A DNA stretch of 54,116 bases, from positions 1 through 54,116 of the forward strand of contig NZ_JPYO01000001.1 in NCBI RefSeq assembly GCF_000757485.1, written 5' to 3'. The notes below the pieces were generated by a model. That model saw nothing but the letters and a program-made list of their open reading frames with translations, was not told where the DNA came from and made no database searches. This document shows, piece by piece, positions 25,085 through 33,471 of the stretch (its first letter is position 1; each line of letters opens with the position of its first letter). A program made the position numbers and the translations under genes. This DNA comes from Achromobacter sp. RTa. Its GTDB lineage: Bacteria > Pseudomonadota > Gammaproteobacteria > Burkholderiales > Burkholderiaceae_B.

Positions 25085-25420
25085 ATGAATGAAGTCCTGA
25101 CCGAGTGCGAAGTCGCCGTCCTGCGCGAATCCGCCTCCCAGGCCTGCGCCCTGCTCAAGGCGCTGGCCAACGAAGACCGCCTGCTGCTGCTATGCCAGCT
25201 GGTCCAGAGCGAACGCAACGTGGGCGAGCTCGAAGCGCTGACCGGCATCCGCCAGCCGACGCTGTCCCAGCAACTGGGGGTGCTGCGCGATGAAGGGCTG
25301 GTGGCGACGCGGCGCGAAGGCAAGTACGTCTACTACCAGATGGCCAGTTTCGAGGTCAGCCAGGTCATGAAGACGCTATCGAGTTTGTACTGCGGCCGGG
25401 CCATGGAGTCACTCAAGTGA
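25085..25420 (+). CDS. bigR: BigR/SqrR-type ArsR family repressor (persulfide sensor)
   Basis: A 111-residue ArsR-fold winged helix repressor. LLKALANEDRLLLLCQLVQSE leads into the recognition helix around RQPTLSQQLGVLRDEG and the wing TRREGKYVYYQM. Cysteines 37 (LLLLCQL) and 103 (SLYCGRA) are 66 residues apart, exactly the spacing of the redox pair of SqrR and BigR that forms a di- or tetrasulfide with persulfides. No metal-binding ArsR motif (CxC) is present. Two more cysteines (8 and 21) are extra. It heads an operon whose next gene overlaps by 4 bp and is divergent from the MBL gene; it should repress both until sulfane sulfur appears. Confidence 0.93.
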   Translation: MNEVLTECEVAVLRESASQACALLKALANEDRLLLLCQLVQSERNVGELEALTGIRQPTLSQQLGVLRDEGLVATRREGKYVYYQMASFEVSQVMKTLSSLYCGRAMESLK

Positions 25421-25854
25421 ATCTGGACTGGTCCGCCTTCACGCCCGCGTCGTCGGCATTCGGCGGCCTGTTGGTCGGCGCCGCGGCCGTCCTGCTGATG
25501 GCCGGCGCGGGCCGCATCGCGGGCATCAGCGGCATCGTGGGCGGCCTGTGGCCGCCCCAGGGCGGCAGTTCCTGGCGCCTGGCCTTCCTGCTGGGCCTGT
25601 TCGCTTCGCCCTGGCTGTACCGGGCCGGCGCCGCGCTGCCCGCCGTCACGGTGGAGGCCGGCACGGCCCGCCTGATCGTCGCGGGGTTGTTGGTGGGCAT
25701 CGGCACGCGCTACGCGTCGGGCTGCACCAGCGGCCATGGCGTCTGCGGCGTGTCGCGGGGTTCGCCCCGCTCGCTGGCCGCAACCGCGCTGTTCATGGCG
25801 GCGGGCTTCGGCATCGTCTACGTCATGCGCCACCTGGCGGGAGGCGGATCATGA
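25417..25854 (+). CDS. YeeE/YedE family membrane protein (DUF395), first half-type subunit
   Basis: A 145-residue polytopic membrane protein with about four hydrophobic segments. The conserved [21 protein letters not shown] near residue 88 carries the cysteines of the YeeE/YedE thiosulfate or sulfur-uptake family. GTG start overlaps the bigR stop by 4 bp (GTGA). With the next gene it forms the two-protein version of the YeeE transporter found in bigR operons. It probably moves sulfur compounds across the inner membrane; direction and substrate are inferred. Confidence 0.9.
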   Translation: MNLDWSAFTPASSAFGGLLVGAAAVLLMAGAGRIAGISGIVGGLWPPQGGSSWRLAFLLGLFASPWLYRAGAALPAVTVEAGTARLIVAGLLVGIGTRYASGCTSGHGVCGVSRGSPRSLAATALFMAAGFGIVYVMRHLAGGGS

Positions 25855-26270
25855 TTGCACTGTACGCCTTTGTGTCCGGCCTGGTCTTCGGGCTGGGGCT
25901 GATCGTGTCCGGCATGGCCAATCCCGCCAAGGTGCTGGGCTTCCTGGACCTTGCCGGCGCTTGGGATCCGTCGCTGGCCTTCGTGATCGGCGGCGCGGTG
26001 CTGGTCAGCGCCGCGGGCTTCGCCGTGTTGCGTCGCCGCCGCGCCAGTCTGTCGGGCGAGCCCTTGCGCTGGCCCACCGCGACCCGCATCGACGCGCGCC
26101 TGGCGCTCGGCAGCCTGGCGTTCGGCGCGGGTTGGGGATTGGCCGGTTTCTGCCCGGGCCCGGCCCTGGTCGCCGCGTCGGCCGGGGTGCCCCAGGCGCT
26201 GGTGTTCGTGGCCGCCATGCTTGCCGGCATGGCGATATTTTCAATCCTGGAAAAAATCAAAAGCCGGTAG
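25851..26270 (+). CDS. YeeE/YedE family membrane protein (DUF395), second half-type subunit
   Basis: A 139-residue membrane protein with four predicted helices. It begins [20 protein letters not shown], followed by the family segment GMANPAKVLGFLDLAGAWDPSLAFV and, near residue 98, GAGWGLAGFCPGPALVAASAG with the conserved cysteine. The start ATG overlaps the stop of the previous subunit by 4 bp. It complements that subunit to make a full YeeE-like channel. It is followed 18 bp later by sqr. Confidence 0.9.
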   Translation: MIALYAFVSGLVFGLGLIVSGMANPAKVLGFLDLAGAWDPSLAFVIGGAVLVSAAGFAVLRRRRASLSGEPLRWPTATRIDARLALGSLAFGAGWGLAGFCPGPALVAASAGVPQALVFVAAMLAGMAIFSILEKIKSR

Positions 26271-26288
26271 ACCGGCTCGGAGACAAGC

Positions 26289-27524
26289 ATGCCCATGGCA
26301 CAAGGCCAGCGCGATTTCGACGTGGTTGTGGTGGGCGGCGGGGCGGCAGGCATCGGCGTGACCGCCAGCCTGTTGCGCCGGCGTCCGGACCTGCGCATCG
26401 CGGTCATCGAACCCAGCGACAGGCATTACTACCAGCCCGCCTGGACCCTGGTGGGCGGCGGCGCCTTCGACGTGTCCAAGACCGTGCGCCCGACCCGAGC
26501 GGTCATGCCGCCGCGCGCCACGTGGCTGCAGTCCGCGGCGGCGGGATTCGAACCCGAGGCGGACCGTGTCCTGCTGGAAGACGGCCGCGCCGTGACCTAC
26601 CAGCAATTGATCGTCAGCCCCGGGCTGCGCCTTGCGTGGGAGCAGGTCGACGGGCTGGCCGAAACGCTGGGCCGGCACGGCGTCACGTCCAACTACCGTT
26701 ACGATCTGGCGCCCTACACCTGGGAGCTGGTGCGCGGCTTGAAGGGCGGCCGGGCGCTGTTCACGCAGCCGGCCATGCCTATCAAGTGCGCCGGCGCGCC
26801 GCAGAAGGCGATGTACCTGGCTTGCGATCATTGGCGGCGCACGGGCGCGCTGGACCGCGTCGACGTGGAGTTCGATGTGGCCGGCGCGGTGCTCTTCGGG
26901 GTTCCGGCCTTCGTGCCGCCGCTGATGCGCTATGTCGAGAGCTACGGCATCGGGCTGGCCTTCAATTCGGCGCTGGTGGCGGTCGATGGCGCGGCGCGCA
27001 AGGCATGGTTCGATGTGAAGGGCGCCGATGGCGCCGTGGCGCGCGTGGAGAAATCCTTCGACATGCTGCATGCCGTGCCGCCCCAGGTTCCCCATGCCTT
27101 CCTGAAGAACAGTCCGCTTGCGGATGCCGCAGGCTGGTGCGAGGTGGATCCCGCCACGCTGCGCCATGTCCGCCACGGCAACGTCTTCGGCCTGGGCGAT
27201 GGCATCAGCACGACCAATGCCAAGACCGCCGCCGCCGCGCGCAAGCAGATCGTTACCGTGGCCGAAAACCTGCTGGCGCTGCGCGAAGGTCATGCCATGC
27301 CGGTGAGCTACGACGGCTATGGCTCCTGCCCGCTGACGGTCGAGCGCGGCCGTATCGTGCTGGCGGAATTCGGCTACGGCGGCAAGCTGTTGCCGACCTT
27401 TCCGCTGGATCCGACGGTGCCGCGCAAGAGCGCCTGGTTCCTCAAGGCCAGGATGCTGCCGTGGATCTACTGGAACGGCATGCTGAAGGGCCGGGAATGG
27501 CTGGCGCGTCCGCTGGGCAATTGA
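26289..27524 (+). CDS. sqr: Sulfide:quinone oxidoreductase (FAD-dependent)
   Basis: A 411-residue flavoprotein that oxidises sulfide to sulfane sulfur and passes electrons to quinone at the inner membrane. FAD binding: VVVVGGGAAGIGVTASLL near residue 12. The HYYQPAWTLVGGGAF motif near 47 is typical of type II SQR. Redox cysteines are visible in MPIKCAGAPQKAMYLACDHW near 160 and in YDGYGSCPLTVERG near 345. GDGISTTNAKTAAAARKQ near 305 is the second FAD contact. The C-terminal amphipathic segment around WFLKARMLPWIYWNGML may anchor it to the membrane. The bigR operon context supports a detoxification role. Confidence 0.93.
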   Translation: MPMAQGQRDFDVVVVGGGAAGIGVTASLLRRRPDLRIAVIEPSDRHYYQPAWTLVGGGAFDVSKTVRPTRAVMPPRATWLQSAAAGFEPEADRVLLEDGRAVTYQQLIVSPGLRLAWEQVDGLAETLGRHGVTSNYRYDLAPYTWELVRGLKGGRALFTQPAMPIKCAGAPQKAMYLACDHWRRTGALDRVDVEFDVAGAVLFGVPAFVPPLMRYVESYGIGLAFNSALVAVDGAARKAWFDVKGADGAVARVEKSFDMLHAVPPQVPHAFLKNSPLADAAGWCEVDPATLRHVRHGNVFGLGDGISTTNAKTAAAARKQIVTVAENLLALREGHAMPVSYDGYGSCPLTVERGRIVLAEFGYGGKLLPTFPLDPTVPRKSAWFLKARMLPWIYWNGMLKGREWLARPLGN

Positions 27525-27534
27525 GCGCTCACGC

Positions 27535-28359
27535 ATGATCGCTACCGTATGGGCGGCCAGCATGGCGCTGGGAGGATGCGTCGGCCTGATTCTCGGGCTG
27601 ACGGGGGCGGGCGGCGCCATCATGGCCGTCCCTTTGCTGGTCTTCGGCCTGCATTTACAGGTGGCGCAGGCCGCGCCCATCGCCTTGCTGGCGGTGGGGT
27701 TGTCCGCCGCGCTGGGGGCCGTGCTGGGGCTGCGCCGGGGCCAGGTGCGCTATCGGGCCGCCGGCTTCATGGCCATCACCGGCATCATTGTGTCGCCGTT
27801 GGGCCTGTGGGCTGCGCGGCGGGTGCCCAACGCGCCGCTGGCCATCATCTTCGCCTGCGTGCTGGGCATGGTGGCGTGGCGGATGTGGGCCCAGGGCGCC
27901 CGGCCCGCCGCCGTGGACGTCCCGCGCATGGCGCCCTGCCAGCTCAATGCCGGCACCGGCCGGCTGCGGTGGACGGCGCCTTGCGCCCGCGCGCTGACGG
28001 GCACCGGCATGATTGCGGGCTTCCTGTCGGGGTTGCTGGGTGTGGGCGGCGGCTTCGTCATCGTCCCGGCGCTGCGCCGCGCGACCGATCTGCCGATGCA
28101 GGCCATCGTGGGCACGTCGCTGGCCGTGATCGCGCTGGTGTCCGCCAGCGGCGTGGTTGCCGCGGCGGCGGGAGGACACCTGGACTGGGGGATCGCGGCG
28201 CCTTTCACGGCCGCCGCGGTGGCGGGCATGTTGGCGGGGCGCGCCGTCGCCGACCGGTTCCCGCCCAGGCGCCTTCAGCAGAGCTTCGCGTTGTTCGCGG
28301 GGATGGTGGCGCTGGCGATGCTTGCGAAAGGCGTAATGGCGCTGATCGCGGCCGCGTGA
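27535..28359 (+). CDS. TauE/SafE family sulfite exporter
   Basis: A 274-residue inner-membrane protein with roughly eight hydrophobic segments in two related halves. The halves open with GLILGLTGAGGAIMAVPLLV and GFLSGLLGVGGGFVIVPAL, the duplicated GxxGxGGG signature of the TauE/SafE family. It begins 10 bp after sqr. In this operon it most likely exports sulfite (or thiosulfate) produced from sulfide oxidation. It ends 20 bp from the convergent CoA-ligase gene. Confidence 0.9.
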   Translation: MIATVWAASMALGGCVGLILGLTGAGGAIMAVPLLVFGLHLQVAQAAPIALLAVGLSAALGAVLGLRRGQVRYRAAGFMAITGIIVSPLGLWAARRVPNAPLAIIFACVLGMVAWRMWAQGARPAAVDVPRMAPCQLNAGTGRLRWTAPCARALTGTGMIAGFLSGLLGVGGGFVIVPALRRATDLPMQAIVGTSLAVIALVSASGVVAAAAGGHLDWGIAAPFTAAAVAGMLAGRAVADRFPPRRLQQSFALFAGMVALAMLAKGVMALIAAA

Positions 28360-28378
28360 ATCCGCGCGGCCGCTGCGT

Positions 28379-29647
28379 TCACTCGTAGGTGCGCACGTCG
28401 TCGATGACCTTGCCGTCGTTCGGCAGGCCGCCGGCCTCCACCCATTCCACGTCGCTGCGCAGCTTGGTCACGTCGCGCACCGATTCCGCGATGCGCTTGC
28501 CGAGTTCTTCGTTGGGCGCCTGCGCTTCCACCTTGAGCACCATGCGGTCCGATCCGGTGTTGCCGCTGATCACCAGCCGCGCGCGCAGGATCTCGGGATG
28601 GCGGCGAGCCACGTCCGCGACCTGCGACGGATGCACGAACATGCCGCGCACCTTGGTGGTCTGGTCGGCGCGGCCCATCCAGCCCTTGATGCGGGTGTTG
28701 GTGCGTCCGCAGGGCGAGAGGCCGGGCATGACGGCCGACAGGTCGCCGGTGCCGAAACGCACCAGCGGGTAGTCAGGGTTCAGCGTGGTGACCACGACTT
28801 CGCCGACTTCGCCGTCCGGCACGGGTTCGCCGGTGCCGGGGCGCACGATTTCGACAATGATGTCCTCGCCCAGCACCAAGCCTTCGCGGGCGGGCGTTTC
28901 GAAGGCTACCATGCCCAGGTCGGCGCTGCCGTAGGCCTGGTAGCCCTCGATGCCGCGCGCGGCGAGCCAGTCGCGCAGGGAGGGCGGGAAGGCCTCGCCG
29001 GAGACCAGCGCGCGGCGCAGCGAATCCAGCCTGACACCCAGTTCGTCCGCTTTTTCCAGGATGATCTTGAGGAAGCTGGGCGTGCCCGTGTAGCCGCTGG
29101 GCGCGAGATCCTGGATGGCGCGCACTTGTTGTTCGGTCTGTCCGGTGCCGCCGGGAAACACGGTGCAGCCCACGGCGTGCGCCGCGGTTTCCATCATGGA
29201 GCCGGCAGGCGTGAAGTGATAGGAAAAGCAGTTATAGGCCAGCTCGCCGGCGCGGAATCCCGCCGCATGCAGGGCGCGGGCGAAGCGCCAGTAGTCGGCG
29301 CGCGCGCTTTCCGGCTCATAGATGGGGCCCGGCGATGCGAAGACGCGCATCGCTTCGCCCCAGCCGATTGCGGAGAAGCCGCCGAACGCCTTGCGCGGGC
29401 CCGCGGGCGCGGACGGGTCGTCGCGGCTGTGCTGCTGCCGCTCCAGCAGCTCGTGCTTGCGCAGCACGGGCAGGCGAGCCAGGGCTGCGCGCGACGTGAT
29501 GGTCGCGGGGTCGATGCCGCGCAACTGCTCGGCGATGGCCGGCGCCCGGGCAACGGCCCGGGCGATCGCGCCGGGCAGGGCGGCCATCAGGTCGCGCTCG
29601 CGCTGCTCGGGCGCGCGGGTTTCCAGAACATCGAAAAACTCGGACAT
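28379..29647 (-). CDS. Phenylacetate-CoA ligase family (PaaK-like) adenylate-forming enzyme
   Basis: A 422-residue AMP-forming acyl/aryl-CoA ligase of the PaaK group. N-terminal MSEFFDVLETRAPEQRERDL is followed by a sugar-poor FGGFSAIGWGEAMR segment, FPGGTGQTEQQVRAIQDL, YTGTPSFLKIILEKADELG, EAFPPSLRDWL and the adenylate-site YQAYGSADLGMVAFE near residue 235. The C-terminal lid begins at GWMGRADQTTKVRGMFVHPSQV. The length fits PaaK (about 430). It is the last gene after the branched-chain-type ABC transporter (82 bp after livF), suggesting that the transporter imports the acid it activates. The substrate is not evident; aromatic acids are a reasonable guess. Confidence 0.9.
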   Translation of the reverse strand: MSEFFDVLETRAPEQRERDLMAALPGAIARAVARAPAIAEQLRGIDPATITSRAALARLPVLRKHELLERQQHSRDDPSAPAGPRKAFGGFSAIGWGEAMRVFASPGPIYEPESARADYWRFARALHAAGFRAGELAYNCFSYHFTPAGSMMETAAHAVGCTVFPGGTGQTEQQVRAIQDLAPSGYTGTPSFLKIILEKADELGVRLDSLRRALVSGEAFPPSLRDWLAARGIEGYQAYGSADLGMVAFETPAREGLVLGEDIIVEIVRPGTGEPVPDGEVGEVVVTTLNPDYPLVRFGTGDLSAVMPGLSPCGRTNTRIKGWMGRADQTTKVRGMFVHPSQVADVARRHPEILRARLVISGNTGSDRMVLKVEAQAPNEELGKRIAESVRDVTKLRSDVEWVEAGGLPNDGKVIDDVRTYE

Positions 29648-29729
29648 GGGATCGCACCCTCTCGTGTGCCGTACTGCGGTGTCGTTGCCGGCGGCGGGCC
29701 GGACCGCGCCGGCTTCGCCGCTCCAGGAA

Positions 29730-30569
29730 TCAGGCCAGCCAGCGTTTGCGGCGGCGGTAGAACTTGTTGTCGCGGAAACTCTTGCGCTCGCCGCTGGAGA
29801 TGCCCAGGTAGAACTCCTTCACGTCCTCGTTCTCGGCGAGATCGGAGGCCGCGCCGTCCATCATCACCCGCCCGTTTTCCAGGATGTAGCCGTAATCGGC
29901 ATAGCGCAGGGCGATGTTGGTGTTCTGCTCGGCGAGCAGGAAGCTGACGCGTTCGCGCTGATTCAGGTCGCGCACGATCTCGAAGATCTCCTCGACGATC
30001 TGCGGAGCAAGCCCCATGGACGGCTCGTCCAGCAGGATCATGTTGGGGTCGGCCATCAGCGCGCGCCCGATGGCGGTCATTTGCTGCTCGCCGCCGGAGG
30101 TATAGCCGGCCTGGCTGGCGCGGCGCTGCTTCAGGCGCGGAAAATACTGGTAGACCCGCTCCAGCGCCGCCGTCGTGTCGCCGCGGCCCATGCTGCGCGT
30201 ATAGGCGCCGGTCAGCAGGTTTTCCTCGATGGTCAGGTGCGCGAAGCAATGGCGGCCTTCCATCACTTGCACCACCCCGCGCTTGACCAGTTCGGCGGGC
30301 GACAGCTTCTCGATGCGCTGGTCGCGATACTGGATATAGCCCTTGGTGACGTCGCCGCGCTCGCCCTTGAGCAGGTTCGAGATGGCGCGCAATGTCGTGG
30401 TCTTGCCTGCGCCGTTGGCGCCCAGCAGGGCCACGATCCGGCCTTCCGGCACTTGCAGGGATACGCCCTTGAGCACCAGGATGACGTGGTTGTAGATCAC
30501 CTCGATGCCGTTCACGTCGAGCAGGACCTTTGGGGTGTCTGTCGGGGCAGCAATATTGGCGTCGTTCAT
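29730..30569 (-). CDS. livF: Branched-chain-type ABC transporter ATP-binding protein (LivF-like)
   Basis: A 279-residue cytoplasmic ATPase of the LivF group. Walker A ALLGANGAGKTTTLRAISNL near residue 50, Q-loop VVQVMEGRHCFAHLTIEENL, signature SGGEQQMTAIGRALMADP, Walker B ILLDEPSMGLAPQIVEEIF and the switch histidine region are intact. A C-terminal extension ends RDNKFYRRRKRWLA, a basic tail longer than in E. coli LivF (237 aa). Gene order is CoA-ligase, livG, livH, livM, livK, livF, PaaK-like. It lies 189 bp after livK with a hairpin repeat in the gap. Confidence 0.93.
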   Translation of the reverse strand: MNDANIAAPTDTPKVLLDVNGIEVIYNHVILVLKGVSLQVPEGRIVALLGANGAGKTTTLRAISNLLKGERGDVTKGYIQYRDQRIEKLSPAELVKRGVVQVMEGRHCFAHLTIEENLLTGAYTRSMGRGDTTAALERVYQYFPRLKQRRASQAGYTSGGEQQMTAIGRALMADPNMILLDEPSMGLAPQIVEEIFEIVRDLNQRERVSFLLAEQNTNIALRYADYGYILENGRVMMDGAASDLAENEDVKEFYLGISSGERKSFRDNKFYRRRKRWLA

Positions 30570-30680
30570 AAAGGTTCCTGCGGCGTGGCGACTGCCTGTC
30601 CCAAGGGACGGCAGCCGGTTCGTATCAACATCCTCTGCATCTGCGGCACCCGCGCCGCATGCAGCTGGCGCGGCTAAAGC

Positions 30681-30758
30681 GGGGCCGCCGCGGAGCCGGC
30701 TTTGCCGGTCCGCGCGCGGCGCCCCCTTGAGGGGAGGCGCCGCAGGTGCTTCGGGGGG
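30681..30758. repeat. Dispersed 3'-end hairpin repeat, copy A (after livK)
   Basis: About 78 bp directly after the livK stop codon on the minus strand. It includes GAGCCGGC, TTT, GCCGGTC, then CCCCCTTGAGGGG and GGCGCCGCAGGTGCTTCGG. The same block order recurs at 32281-32370, 43039-43116 and 48143-48222. Confidence 0.85.
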
Positions 30759-32081
30759 TTACTCACACTTTCGAGGCGTGATGTTCTTTTCCTTGGCGTA
30801 CTTGGCCGCGGCTTCCTTGACCATGGGATCGAGGATGGCGGGATCGGCCTGGTACCAGTCGGATGAGACCTTGAACTTCGAGCCGTCCCACTGCACGATG
30901 CGGGCCCAGTCATCGCCCTTGTGGTTGCTGCAAGATGTCTTGACCGGACGCATGATCTGGCCAAAGCCCAGCTTGTCCAGCTTCTCCTGGGTCAGGTTCA
31001 GGTTCTCGAAGCCCCAGCGCACCTGCTCCGGCGTCAGCGCCTTGCCCTTGCCGTATTTTTCCTGGGCGGTGCGGATCGCCTCCACCTGCAGCATGGAGAT
31101 CATCATGCCCCGCGTGTGGGCGATGGTGCCCAGCGTGGTGTTGCCGGTCTTGTCCGAGCCCTGGCCCTTGTCGTAGACGAACTTCTTCAGGTCGTCGTAG
31201 ACCTTGTCATGGTTGGCGCCGCTGTTGTGGATGGTGATGGCGTTGTAGCCCTTGGCAACGTCGCCTAGGTCCTTCACGTCGCCTTCGGAGCCGGCCCACC
31301 AGATGGCGTACATCTTGTCGCGCGGATAGCCGCTGGCCTGCGCCTCGCGGATGGCGGTAGGCGTCATGATGCCCGCGCTCCACAGCAGCACATAGGCCGG
31401 ACGCGCCTGGCGGATCTGCAGCCAGGTGGACTTCTGTTCGACGCCGGGGGCGGTCACGGGGTAGAGCAGCAGCTCGAAGCCTTCCTTGGCCGCGCGCTTC
31501 TGCAGGAGCGGGATGGGTTCTTTGCCGTAAGGCGAATCATGGTAGACCAGGGCGATCTTCTTGCCCTTGAGCTTGTCCATGCCGCCTTCCTTCTTGGCGA
31601 TGTCCTGGATCATCACGTCGGCCGCCGTCCAGTACGTGCCGAGCAGCGGGAAGTTCCATTCGAAGACGCTGCCGTCGACCGATTGGGACAGGCCGTAGCC
31701 CATCGTTTCGACCGGCACCTTGTCGACCATGGCCTTGTCGCTGACGGCGAAGGTGATGCCGGTGGACTGGGTGTCGAAGCCCGACGCGCCGGTGCCCTTG
31801 CCCTTCAGGCGCTCGTAGCATTCCACCCCGCGGTCGGTGGCGTAGGCGGTTTCGCATTCCTCATACGTGATCTTGACGCCGTTGACGCCGCCATCGCGTT
31901 CGTTGACCAGCTTCAGGTAGTCGAGCTTGCCGTCGGCCCAGGGAATGCCCAAGGGGGCGAAGGACCCGGTGCGATACACCAGCAACGGAACGAACTGCTC
32001 TTCGGCCGCCATCGCCGGCGTGGCCACGGCGCCTGCTGCGGCCACCAGGGCTGCCGCCAACTTCAGGTTAAGACGCTTCAT
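30759..32081 (-). CDS. livK: Branched-chain-type ABC transporter substrate-binding protein (LivK-like)
   Basis: A 440-residue periplasmic binding protein. The signal peptide MKRLNLKLAAALVAAAGAVA ends near TPAMA, with the mature protein beginning AEEQFVPLLVYRTGSFAPLG. Two lobes of a type I periplasmic fold follow, with KLKGKKIALVYHDSPYGKEP near residue 170. The start at 32081 is chosen because AGGAGG lies nine bases upstream; the ATG at 32087 is only three bases from it. At 440 residues it is longer than LivK/LivJ (about 345), like binding proteins for aromatic or urea-type ligands. The ligand is not readable from the sequence. Confidence 0.9.
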   Translation of the reverse strand: MKRLNLKLAAALVAAAGAVATPAMAAEEQFVPLLVYRTGSFAPLGIPWADGKLDYLKLVNERDGGVNGVKITYEECETAYATDRGVECYERLKGKGTGASGFDTQSTGITFAVSDKAMVDKVPVETMGYGLSQSVDGSVFEWNFPLLGTYWTAADVMIQDIAKKEGGMDKLKGKKIALVYHDSPYGKEPIPLLQKRAAKEGFELLLYPVTAPGVEQKSTWLQIRQARPAYVLLWSAGIMTPTAIREAQASGYPRDKMYAIWWAGSEGDVKDLGDVAKGYNAITIHNSGANHDKVYDDLKKFVYDKGQGSDKTGNTTLGTIAHTRGMMISMLQVEAIRTAQEKYGKGKALTPEQVRWGFENLNLTQEKLDKLGFGQIMRPVKTSCSNHKGDDWARIVQWDGSKFKVSSDWYQADPAILDPMVKEAAAKYAKEKNITPRKCE

Positions 32082-32280
32082 CTCCATTTACCTCCTGCGT
32101 GGTGTTTGGGTCATAAACCCTCGGACACCGGGGTTGGCCCGGTCTTGAGCCGGGTATTCAGGATGCCTGGCGCGGCGCTCATGCCGCCGCGCCAGGCGAT
32201 GTTCAATACAGAAGCAATGCAACGCCGTACAGCACATGTTCCAGCAACGTTCGTCAAGCAAAACAGCTGCCACTCGATCC

Positions 32281-32370
32281 GGGCCGCGGCGGATCCGGCT
32301 CCGCCGGTCCCCTGCGGCGCCCCCTAGGCGGGCCCCCCTTGAGGGGGAAGCGCCGCAGGCGCTGCGGGGG
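32281..32370. repeat. Dispersed 3'-end hairpin repeat, copy B (after livM)
   Basis: This copy has GGGCCGCGGCGGATCCGGC, TCC, GCCGGTCCCCTGCGGC, then CCCCCCTTGAGGGGGAAGC and GCCGCAGGCGCTGCGGGGG. It starts 10 bp after the livM stop on the minus strand and fills part of the 299 bp livM-livK gap. The remainder of that gap holds the livK ribosome site and nothing else that I recognise. Confidence 0.85.
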
Positions 32371-32380
32371 TGAACCCCAC

Positions 32381-33445
32381 TTAATGCGGGAAGGGCCAGA
32401 TGCGGAGTTTCTCCTTGCCGATGCTCCACAACCGCGCCAGCCCATGCGGCTCGGCGATCAGGAAAAAGACGATCAGCGCCCCGAAGACCATGTGCTCCAC
32501 GTGCGCCGCGGTGTCCACCGACAGCGACAGGCCCAGCATGTGCGGAACGTTGGTCAGCGCCACGGGCACCAGCACGATGAACGCCGCGCCGAAGAAGCTG
32601 CCGATGATCGATCCCAGCCCGCCGATGATCACCATGAACAGGAGCTGGAACGAGCGCCCCAGGTCGAAGGCCAGCGGCTCCCAGGAGCCCAGGTGGATGT
32701 AGCCCCACAGGGCACCGGCAACGCCGACGATGAACGAACTGACCGCGAACGCCGTAAGCTTGGCGTACATGGGACGGATGCCGATCACGGAGGCCGCCAC
32801 GTCCATGTCGCGTATGGCCATCCACTGGCGGCCGATGGCTCCGCGCACCAGGTTCTTGGCCAGGAGGCTGAACACCACAACCAGGATCAGCACGAACAGG
32901 TACTTCTCCATGGCGCTCTGGACGGGCAGGCCGAACGCGGTCAGCGGCGGCACCGACACGTTGCCGGACGAGGAGTAGTTCGTGAAAAAGGGAATGCGCA
33001 GGAACGCCCAGTCCACGAAGAACTGCGCGGCCAGCGTCGCCACCGCCAGATACAGGCCCCGGATGCGCAGGCTAGGTATGCCGAAGATCACGCCGACGAT
33101 CGTGGCGAAAAAGCCGCCCAGCAGGATCTGGACGACCAACGGCATGCCGGGGAAGCGCACGCCGAAATTCCACGCCGCGTAGGCGCCGACGGCCATGAAG
33201 GCGCCCGTGCCCAGCGAGATCTGGCCGCAATAGCCCACCAGGATGTTCAGGCCCACGGCGGCCAGCGCCAGGATCAGGAACGGGATCAGGATGGCCCGCA
33301 GCAGGTAGTCGCTGGCCAGCGCCGGGATGGCGATGAACGCCACCGCCAGCAGCAGCCAGATGAAGATGCGGTCCTGGCGGATCGGGAAGATCTGCTGGTC
33401 GGCGCGATAGGTGGTCTTGAATTGGCCGTTTTCGCGATAGAACAT
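32381..33445 (-). CDS. livM: Branched-chain-type ABC transporter permease (LivM-like)
   Basis: A 354-residue inner-membrane permease with about ten hydrophobic segments. The family hallmark LNILVGYCGQISLGTGAFMAVGAY is near residue 90, and the cytoplasmic coupling loop IGRQWMAIRDMDVAASVIGI near 225. It continues KLTAFAVSSFIVGVAGALWG and MVIIGGLGSIIGSFFGAAF. The C-terminus ends with GLARLWSIGKEKLRIW. It lies 26 bp after livH. With livH it forms the membrane channel of the transporter. Confidence 0.93.
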   Translation of the reverse strand: MFYRENGQFKTTYRADQQIFPIRQDRIFIWLLLAVAFIAIPALASDYLLRAILIPFLILALAAVGLNILVGYCGQISLGTGAFMAVGAYAAWNFGVRFPGMPLVVQILLGGFFATIVGVIFGIPSLRIRGLYLAVATLAAQFFVDWAFLRIPFFTNYSSSGNVSVPPLTAFGLPVQSAMEKYLFVLILVVVFSLLAKNLVRGAIGRQWMAIRDMDVAASVIGIRPMYAKLTAFAVSSFIVGVAGALWGYIHLGSWEPLAFDLGRSFQLLFMVIIGGLGSIIGSFFGAAFIVLVPVALTNVPHMLGLSLSVDTAAHVEHMVFGALIVFFLIAEPHGLARLWSIGKEKLRIWPFPH

Positions 33446-33471
33446 TTTCTTATCCTAGAGATCCTGTCTGC

